From positions 1-11,302 of the forward strand of contig MSJH02000705.1 in assembly GCA_001931875.2 (NCBI GenBank): 11,302 nt of DNA, in the 5' to 3' direction. The position numbers and the translations under genes are program-made. Source of the DNA: Byssochlamys sp. IMV 00236. Lineage: Eukaryota > Ascomycota > Eurotiomycetes > Eurotiales > Thermoascaceae. Each line of letters starts with the position of its first letter. Positions within the stretch are counted from its first letter, which is position 1. The notes under the pieces were generated by a model. It was not told the origin of the DNA, ran no database searches, and saw nothing but the letters and a program-made list of their open reading frames with translations. Shown here one piece after another: positions 1 to 7,080 of this stretch.

Positions 1-31
<31 letters not shown>

Positions 32-103
32 TGCAACCACACACACATACGCTTTTTAATATCCGCTTTCTTTTTCTTTTTTTTTTTCCTTTATAACTTG
101 GTC
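1..103 (+). promoter_or_regulatory. 5' flank of nudC with A25 tract and pyrimidine tract
   Basis: An uninterrupted run of 25 A (3-27) is followed by an ACAC-rich stretch and a nearly pure pyrimidine tract (68-92) that ends about 11 nt before the nudC ATG. Pyrimidine-rich tracts just upstream of the start are common in compact fungal promoters, where they help place transcription starts. No clear TATA element is seen, and the promoter probably extends left of the window. Confidence 0.45.
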
Positions 104-847
104 ATGTCTGATACTGAAGATTACGTAAAACCTGACGAACGCGAAACAGAACAAGAGAGACTTGAAAGAGAAAGAGAAGCCAAAGAACAGGCGGAATTAC
201 CCTACACGTAGGTAAAACATGGAGAGATGCATCTTTGGGACAAAAGTTAACATGTGATAAAGTTGGAAACAAACCCTTCAAGATGTCGACGTGACCATTC
301 CAGTTCCCAAGGGCACGCGTAGTCGAGACGTCATTGTTGATATCAAAAAGAATCATTTCAAAGTGGCACTCAAAGGACAAGATCCTATTGTTGAGGTAAG
401 CTCTACGAAAAAAAAAAGAAAAAATAACAATTGCTTATTGCTCATGATGACAGGGTGAGTTGTGTCAATCAGTAAAAGTAGACGATAGCACATGGACTAT
501 TGAAGACCAAAAGGAAATACTCGTTCACCTCGAAAAAGTAAACCAGATGCAGTGGTGGGAAAATGTGGTCAAGGGCGCGCCTAAGATCAACACACAAAGG
601 ATTCAACCAGAGAATTCCAAGTTGAGTGACTTGGATGGAGAAACAAGAGCTATGGTTGAAAAGATGATGGTAATATATAGTGTTGTTTGTTGTACTTGTT
701 TATTTATTATTATTTGTTATATAGTTTGACCAACGTCAAAAGGCAATGGGTTTACCAGATAGCGATACATTAAAGAAACAGCAAATGTTTGAAAACTTCA
801 AGAAGCAACATCCTGAAATGGACTTTAGTAATGTAAAGTTGACATAA
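104..847 (+). CDS. nudC: NudC nuclear movement protein (CS/p23 domain)
   Basis: Four exons: 104-207, 263-395, 454-669 and 725-847; introns are 55, 58 and 55 nt. Together they encode 191 aa, close to the usual 190-200 aa of fungal NudC. Seen: a charged, Glu/Arg-rich N-terminus (residues 1-34), then a CS (p23-like) beta-sandwich of about residues 35-125. It contains [37 protein letters not shown], the DDSTWTIED strand and the family-typical [14 protein letters not shown] segment. The C-terminal helix ends [12 protein letters not shown], as in other NudC proteins. Known of the family: NudC is an Hsp90-associated chaperone that stabilises LIS1/NudF and supports dynein-driven nuclear migration in hyphae. 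The start is the first ATG after a pyrimidine-rich leader. The gene converges on the Kelch kinase gene with 70 nt between stop codons. Confidence 0.95.
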
Positions 848-917
848 TTCTAATTGAAATAAGGATCTTGCTATATAATATATAATAAAAAATGAGTTTC
901 ATCATCTTATTTATCTG

Positions 918-3900
918 CTAATACATTACCAGCCATTGTTGAGCAGATCCACGCTGAAGAGGGTCCCTACTCAGCAGTGTCTTGATGACATGACGTGTAT
1001 GTTGATTTGGTATAATTCTATCCAACTGTGGTATGTCCAGTTCTCTTTCTTCATTCCATCTGAGTCCGTTGTTGAGTATGGGTGTTGATGGTGAAGGATG
1101 GGATATGAAATGTAGAATGGTTTCATCTTTGATATTATTTGGGAATAATGCTCTCTTTGTTTCTAGCTCATATAAAAGACATCCAAGTGACCATAGATCG
1201 ACACTAGCAGTTGCTACAACGCCACTAGCTCCTTCTAATCCGTATGTCGTTGCCTTGGCTACCTCGGGTGCACAGTAACGAGGCGTGATGACGCCCACAC
1301 ATTCCTCTCCAATCGTCCTACTTGCTTCAAAATCGATCAGCTTCCATTCTTTTCCAAAACGATGCATCACGTTGCTAGGCTTTAAATCACAAAAGGCAAT
1401 GCCTCTACTGTGACACCAAGCAAGAGCCTGTAGGACATCTCTGACAACAGCTCGAGGTTGTACGTCTGTTTTACGCATAAAGCTAACAAGTGTCTCATCC
1501 AATCGTTCCATAACAATAGCATACTTGACATCGTCCTCCTGATCCACATCCTCGTTTGCTTGCATCGTCAGTACCTCCAATAGGTCTACCATGAAGGGTG
1601 ATTTCAGCTTAACCAATGTGCGACACTCCCTCTCCCACGTTTCTCGACGACCAAACAGCTTGATTGCCAATGGCTGGTTCGTTTCCATATTGTTCACAAA
1701 TAGGATCACATTAGACGGGCCAACGATCGGACGGATAGAACTGTCGAGTTGGTATCTTTTGGGCAGCATCAACAGGATAGGCATCAAGAACTTGGGATGC
1801 GAATGGTGATGATCCGATATAGATGATGAGGTGGATGGCGGCGTCACTCCTTTGGTGGATTGTTTCAAAATTGTAAATGACTCATGTAGACTTCCGGAAC
1901 TGCTACTATTACTACTACTGCTATTATTATTCGTGCTGTTTGGATCGTGGCTTTGGCCTAAAGACGCTAGTACATCCAACGGACTCATCCTGCGATACAT
2001 ATCCACTTGCTGTGTCGATGGTTTTGTATCAATGCTTGTTGGAGGGGGCGTTGCAGGGGGCTGAGTCACAGTCTGCGCGATGACGGGCATACTGATGACA
2101 GATGATGGATGATGGTGTGTGAGTGGTATCTGTTGACGTCGTCTTGCTTCTGTTGTATCCCATGTCTGAGTCGATGTGGTTGCTGTGCTTAGTTGATGCG
2201 ATGAATTGTTGATGTATTGTATGGGCGATAGTGAATCTGCAAATGTCCAGTTTTCGTCATCCCCTTCTCCTGGCGTCGGCTGCGATGAAGATGATGCATG
2301 GTGATGATCAACCAGTCTGTGTTGATGAAGATCACGTCTTATAGCCACCGAAAATTCATTAGGCTTTTGAGCGATGATCTCGTTAGGTACCTGACCATCT
2401 GAGACAAGAAGAACCTTGGAATGTCGAAATGATTCGCTACGTTGAGATCCATGTGTTGCTGCCATCGTGCCGTCGTCACTCATGGCTTCTAATACACCTG
2501 TTACTACTTTGTCTGAGTAATCTCCAATCTCAGAATGTCTAGCAAAGGACGTACTGCTCCACGCTTTGGACATCCGGTAAGGTGGTCGGCCGGTGGTGTC
2601 GTTCATGTGATTATAATAGTATTCTTTAGGTGTTGATGAGGTCGTGTCTACAACAAATTGTTCATCTTCGTCTTGAATAGAAGAGCTGTTTATATCCTTC
2701 GTCTCTTCACGCTTTCTTTTTCTCAAGAAAAAGAATAAGGCCAAGGCAGCTATGACAAGTAATGCGATACCACCTACCGTAGCACCCGCGATGATTCCTG
2801 TCTTACTGTGACTATCAGATCCCGCAGTGGGAGAAGGCGGTATAGTTGTGGTGTTTGTTGAAGAAGGCGGGTTGAGATTAGGATAACCTGTAGTCTTCAC
2901 TTTAGTCCAACTCCAATTGTTGACATCCAATACGTACATATTGGAATCATTCGTTGCTGTTACACCCCATCCACCAAAGATATATAATTTTTTATTTTCA
3001 TTATCCAACACAGTTGAATGACCTACATAAAGATAACAATGAACATCTTACATAATGAATACCCCATTATCATATTACCCATCCTAGGGTTAGGACCATC
3101 TACTGCATTAGATATTGATTTTCGCTCCCAAAATAAGTTTGGATATGCGGTTGCATTCAGTACCCATACATCCGAGTCAAAGGGCTGTGTTGATCCTCCG
3201 CCAAAGATGATCATGAAATCATCAAAACAATTGGCTGTGTGCAATCTTCTTCCGCCGGGTGTGATAGATGTCGTTAATCCCTGTACATTCCAAGTTCGAG
3301 TACTTAGATTATATATATTGATAGCCTTTTACTTGAAAATGAGTCGTATGTCTTTTTTTTTTTTCAAATCTGTTCAATGATACTTACATCAGATACGTCT
3401 GCTGGATTACCCGTGGTTGAACCACCAAAGGTGATCAGTGAGTTCATTTTCTTGATATAACACATTGTATGATCAGTTAAACCTAAACCATTTGAACCTG
3501 TCGACACCTGAAATGAACTCGCGTCTATAAAGGATAAAGTATTTTGTACGGCATTAATAATTGGAAACCCGTTATTATTGACTGATAGACCGCCAAAGGT
3601 ATAAACAGTATTGTTGACAGTCGTCATGGAATATCCAGATACTTTGGCAGCAGCAGCTTGAAAGTCTAAAAAAAAAACATCATACACAAAGAGGAGGTGA
3701 TGATTAAAGATCGTTTTCTTTTCACCCTGTCTCGTATTGAGCAAGTTCGGGCTTACTTGTAGTTGGAAAACTCCAGGTCCAACTATTTATATCTAATTTT
3801 TGTAAGACATTGGTGGTGGTTGTATTACTGACCCAAGTTAAGAGTTGTCCTTGACTTGGTAAGTTAGTGGCTTGAATGTAAATCTGAGGAAGCATTTCTA

Positions 3901-4247
3901 TTCCATTCTGAACTTGAACTTTGGGATTGTACCATGAACCATTTCGTGAATCCCAAACCCAAAGTTCAGTTGATCCAGATAAAGAAGTTGTACTATAATT
4001 AGCTGTTGAATCTTGTGAACCACCATAGACAATAACATATGGGTAAATGAAGCCTATGGAAGAAATAAAAATAAAAATAAATAAATCATGTATAATTTCT
4101 CTATTTATTTTATATATTACCTGAAGCATGACCAGCTCTCCAAGGTACGTTTGTCTGTATCGAACCGAGGTATTGAGACTGCGATGAATTAAATAATAGA
4201 AATAATAGAAATAATATAAATCTATTATAGTAATTTATTTGAAGCAT
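918..4247 (-). CDS. Secreted Kelch-propeller / single-pass transmembrane / protein kinase fusion (receptor-kinase-like)
   Basis: Five exons: 4247-4121, 4053-3757, 3665-3388, 3325-3079 and 3022-918 (introns 67, 91, 62, 56 nt). They give 1017 aa. Residues 1-24 form a signal peptide (hydrophobic core FILFLLFLLF). About 40-360 is a Kelch/galactose-oxidase-like propeller with repeated hydrophobic-GG strands (VIVYGGS, VYTFGGL, LITFGGS, MIIFGGG, LYIFGGW) followed by W-containing strands and many N-x-S/T sequons. About 392-416 is a transmembrane helix followed by stop-transfer RKRKR. About 422-735 is a Ser/Thr/Asn/His-rich cytoplasmic linker, and about 740-1015 a kinase domain. Kinase landmarks: Lys771 in LAIKLF, Glu782, Asp862 in FCDLKPSN, Asp880 in LIDFE, APE 901-903, a DLWSLGCLLYELE helix and a conserved late Arg1007. 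The glycine-rich loop is degenerate, HRD is FCD and DFG is DFE. Inferred role: a cell-surface sensor with a cytoplasmic kinase output. The ligand is unknown and catalytic activity is unproven. Confidence 0.88.
1890..1937 (-). repeat. Imperfect AGT/AAT trinucleotide tract coding a Ser/Asn run
   Basis: On the minus strand this tract reads mainly AGT, AGC and AAT codons, giving the 16-residue Asn/Ser run at about residues 679-694 of the Kelch kinase, in the disordered linker before the kinase domain. It is a microsatellite-like stretch likely to vary in length between strains. Confidence 0.7.
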
Positions 4248-4286
4248 TAAGAAAAAAAGAAAGAAAGAGAAAGAAGGGGAATGAAT
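4248..4286 (-). promoter_or_regulatory. 39-nt pyrimidine-rich spacer between the HMG-box and Kelch-kinase genes
   Basis: On the coding strand this spacer is almost pure C/T and runs straight into the Kelch-kinase ATG. It is too short to hold a separate terminator and promoter, so the downstream promoter must overlap the HMG-box 3' coding end or the two genes share a transcript. CT-rich tracts next to start codons are typical of fungal core promoters. Confidence 0.45.
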
Positions 4287-5612
4287 TTATTTTTTATTGT
4301 TTTTATTTTTAAATCTTGTCCTTTGCACCTTTCTTGACACTTGATCAAAGAACGCCTTATTCTCTTCTGGATACATTTTTCTGAATTCATCCCTTGCTGC
4401 TTGTGCTTTATTCTTATATGCATCTTTTTCTTCTTTTGATAATGACTTCCATTTCTTTGATACAATTGTACTTGCTTCATTCACTGTCAGATTTGGATTA
4501 TTAGCTCTTACAATAGGCACTTGTTCTTTAAAGTATACAATCCAAACATTAGGTGGTGGTTTAGGTCGTTTAGCGAAATGAATCGCTTTATTCCTATAAT
4601 CCTCTCTTTTCCTTTTAGACAATATTTGATATGCTTGCTTTTTTTCCTAATTCAAAAGACTGAGTATATTTGTATTATACTTTTTCCATAAACTCTTTTT
4701 ACTGGATCCAATTCCTTCCATTGTTGTCCAATGATTCGACTTAGTTCATAATTATCCAACTCTGGATGTTCCTCTTTGATCTTTGCTCTCATCTCCTTGT
4801 TAAATAATATAAATGGATTATATCGATTCGTCGGTTTGGCTCCAGTTTTTCTCTGCTTAGTATCTAACGTGCTGCTTTTGATCCTACTCGTTTGCAATGA
4901 AGCACCAGAAGTTGATTTTCGTTCATAGATCTCATAGTCATTCTTTTCATCTTCTGAATCGGCAATTTCGTCTATGGGTTCATCAAATTGACTGGAGTTA
5001 TCCATAAATTTATATTCTCCATCTTCATCTTCACTATATTCTCCTTGATCCATATAGTCGTCATCATCATCACTGTTATTATGACTGTTGTCAAGCATAG
5101 AATATGTCTTTTTAGCTTGTGATCTCATCGATTTTCTCTTGATGATCAGTGATGGCTCCATGTCTTCTTCATCGTCATCGTCATCCATATCTGAAAACAT
5201 ACCACTTGATTGCTTTCTTTCAGATGGTTTTGGTATATATTCTGTTCTTTGTGTTGTTGCTATGGGCCTTTCTGTAGTGTCTTTATTGCTTGTGGATGGT
5301 ATCGATGACTTTATCTGTTCGTTTTTCTCTTCAACTGTCTTTGGTTCTTCAACTGTCTTTTGTTTTTTGGGTATAATATCTTCCAAGTCTCCAAACAAGT
5401 CATCCATGTCAAAGTCATCAATCGCATTTGATTTCTTGTAGATCCATGAGTAATAGCAACTATTACACTGACTATTGATATACACACACATATATGTATA
5501 TAAAGTGAGCTTATATCGTATGATATAATTGTATATAAATATATATAATTTACGCTAAACAATCTTCATGTCTTAACTCTTTTGAATTACATGAAGGACA
5601 GCGATCATTCAT
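4287..5612 (-). CDS. Zinc-ribbon protein with acidic centre and two HMG boxes
   Basis: Three exons: 5612-5554, 5471-4703 and 4646-4287 (introns 82 and 56 nt), giving 395 aa. The N-terminus has a Cys pattern CPSC (5, 8), Cys18 and CNSC (22, 25), which looks like a C-x2-C-x13-C-x2-C zinc ribbon. The first intron splits it (phase 2). Residues 40-54 (FDMDDLFGDLEDIIP) form a short acidic, amphipathic segment, and about 114-203 is strongly Asp/Glu-rich. HMG box 1 runs from about 236 to 300 (RYNPFILFNKEM ... IIGQQWKELDP, continued after the second intron by EKKQAYQIL). HMG box 2 runs from about 304 to 371 (PPPNVWIVYFKEQ ... VSKKWKSLSKEEKDAY). The C-terminus is basic. HMG boxes bend DNA, so a nuclear chromatin or transcription role is inferred. 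I do not recognise an orthologue with this exact architecture. The ATG directly follows a run of 16 A. Confidence 0.85.
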
Positions 5613-5706
5613 TTTTTTTTTTTTTTTTGTGAAAGAAAGAAAGAACAAAAAAAAAGGGTCACGTAAAAAAATAAAATCAGGACGCGCGTAAGTTCGCCAA
5701 AACTTT
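5613..5706 (-). promoter_or_regulatory. Short promoter of the HMG-box gene with ACGCGCGT palindrome and poly(A) leader
   Basis: The 94-nt gap between the Zn2Cys6 stop codon and the HMG-box ATG must hold both a 3' end and a core promoter. It contains the 8-bp palindrome ACGCGCGT (5682-5689), which resembles Mlu-box/MBF cell-cycle elements (ACGCG core), a TCACGT motif (5659-5664), and a run of 16 A on the coding strand (5613-5628) directly before the ATG. Functional assignment is by motif resemblance only. Confidence 0.35.
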
Positions 5707-6728
5707 TTATTTATTTTGTTGACTGGGAGGAGGCGTCAGTGGATAAATAGGGAATTGAGTGCTTGCATAATCATTTGTAGTAGTAGCAAAGGTACGTTTT
5801 GATAATTGATCTATTGACGAATAAGTATAAATGTTATCAAATATGGATATTCACTTTACCCATGACACTTGGTATCGTCGAAATCTTCCATTCATTTTCA
5901 CTTCTTGAAGAGACAGGAGGACTAGGTAAATGATCTCTAAAGTATTCATTTTTACCATTAGGTGATGATTCTAACCAGATACCAGATGAAGAAGGTGTAG
6001 AAGAAGAACTTGCAAGAAGTGTAGAAGAATTAGATGGTGAAATGGATAGATTTAACATGGAGTGTGCAATACTACTACTGTGTGAATTAGATGGTCGCAT
6101 AATAGATATAGGAGTAGAAGAAGGTGGCGGAGAGAGTGATCCGAATCGTGATGAATAAGGAGATCCTATGAATGTATTAGTTCTAGTCTTTTATAAACAT
6201 CTTTTCATTACCTCGTCTGTCTTGAATTTCTTTTTTTTCTCGAGCAGAGTTCACACCTTGAACAGAATGACGATGTGGTCTGACCTTATGACCTTCTGAT
6301 GATGGTTGGGTCAGTGGGCTTGGAGTAAATGCTGTCATCAGCCGTTCGATCCTTCGAAGTCTATCTTCAATTCTATCCATTGCTTCTACTGATGGTTGCT
6401 TGTTTTTTAAATGTCTTCTTTCGGAATTATTGACACATTCGATATTATTGGACGCACAGAACCCACATGGACTGCCTCCATCGCATTTTGTCTTTCTTCT
6501 TCGGCAAGTTTCACAGGCTGAACCAGAACTAAGCCGTCTAGCTGCATGGGTAGAAAAGACACTTCGAGAATGATCATGAACAACACTATAGGCACAGTCT
6601 TGGTTTGCTTCGATACATTGTGTGCAAGGTCGCTGAGAGTTGCAGGGGCGTCTTCTTCTTTTACATTGTTCGCATGTTCTTTTTATGTATTGTTCAGTTG
6701 ATATACTCGTCGGTGCACTAGACGTCAT
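5707..6728 (-). CDS. Regulator with two tandem Zn2Cys6 binuclear clusters
   Basis: Three exons: 6728-6212, 6165-5860 and 5810-5707 (introns 46 and 49 nt), giving 308 aa. Two full fungal zinc clusters lie only 26 residues apart. Cluster 1 uses Cys 19, 22, 29, 35, 38 and 45 and cluster 2 uses Cys 72, 75, 82, 88, 91 and 98. Both have the same spacing C-x2-C-x6-C-x5-C-x2-C-x6-C and a basic patch between the second and third Cys (KRRRRP, RRRKTK). A short helix with heptad-like spacing (about 114-131, VEAMDRIEDRLRRIERLM) follows, a plausible dimerisation coil. The rest is Ser/Pro-rich and low in complexity. There is no fungal-specific transcription factor middle-homology domain. Zn2Cys6 proteins bind CGG half-sites, and most have a single cluster. 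The target genes are unknown. The HMG-box gene starts 94 nt downstream on the same strand. Confidence 0.88.
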
Positions 6729-7080
6729 ATTTAATAAGAAGAAAGAAAAAGAGAGAAAAAGAGAGTTATTTTCTATAATCTACACTTTTTTTTCTCTTTT
6801 TTCACTGTTTATTTCTTCTTCCGTCGGTTCTCTCTCCGGACCTGGGGCTGTGGTGTACAAAAGAGCAACGTGATTTTGATCTGGTTTCTTCAAGTTCATT
6901 CGATATAGCAAAAAAGAAAAAAAGTGAAGATAATCACTGTCGTCTGTACCCCTCTTTTCTTTTCAGTGATCATTTACATTTGTCTATACACACACATATA
7001 TATACACCAAGATTCACAATGTCCTTATTTCTTGCCCGATTATTCCGAACTTGTAACACAGGTAACACATTATACAGCAT
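6729..7080 (-). promoter_or_regulatory. 352-nt intergenic region: DYRK 3' flank and Zn2Cys6 promoter
   Basis: No convincing gene is seen here. The left part (about 6729-6820), next to the Zn2Cys6 ATG, is an A/G-rich tract (C/T-rich on the coding strand) merging into T-rich sequence. At 6825-6838 there is an inverted pair CGG-N8-CCG with a further CCG at 6821-6823, about 95-110 nt upstream of the ATG. Such CGG pairs are the normal half-sites of Zn2Cys6 proteins. The right part contains an alternating purine-pyrimidine stretch (about 6986-7006, ACACACACATATATATACAC) and no obvious AATAAA for the kinase transcript. Confidence 0.4.

Noticed and set aside
1033..2083. Several plus-strand open frames of 68-81 codons
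   Set aside because: They lie antisense inside the long final exon of the Kelch kinase, have no splice logic or recognisable domains, and are explained by its low-complexity codons.
4647..4680. Alternative 5' splice site (GTATAA at 4680) for the second HMG-box intron
   Set aside because: It would leave a 34-nt intron and shift the frame to an early stop. The donor at 4702 gives a 56-nt intron and a perfect HMG-box consensus across the junction.
5327..5360. 16-bp direct repeat (TCTTCAACTGTCTTT twice)
   Set aside because: It codes for the duplicated KTVEE peptide in the disordered part of the HMG-box protein and looks like ordinary replication slippage.
5088..5441. Plus-strand open frame of 117 codons rich in Ser, Leu and Val
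   Set aside because: It is the antisense reading of the Asp/Glu-rich region of the HMG-box protein; GAT/GAA codons read backwards produce Ser- and Phe-rich frames.
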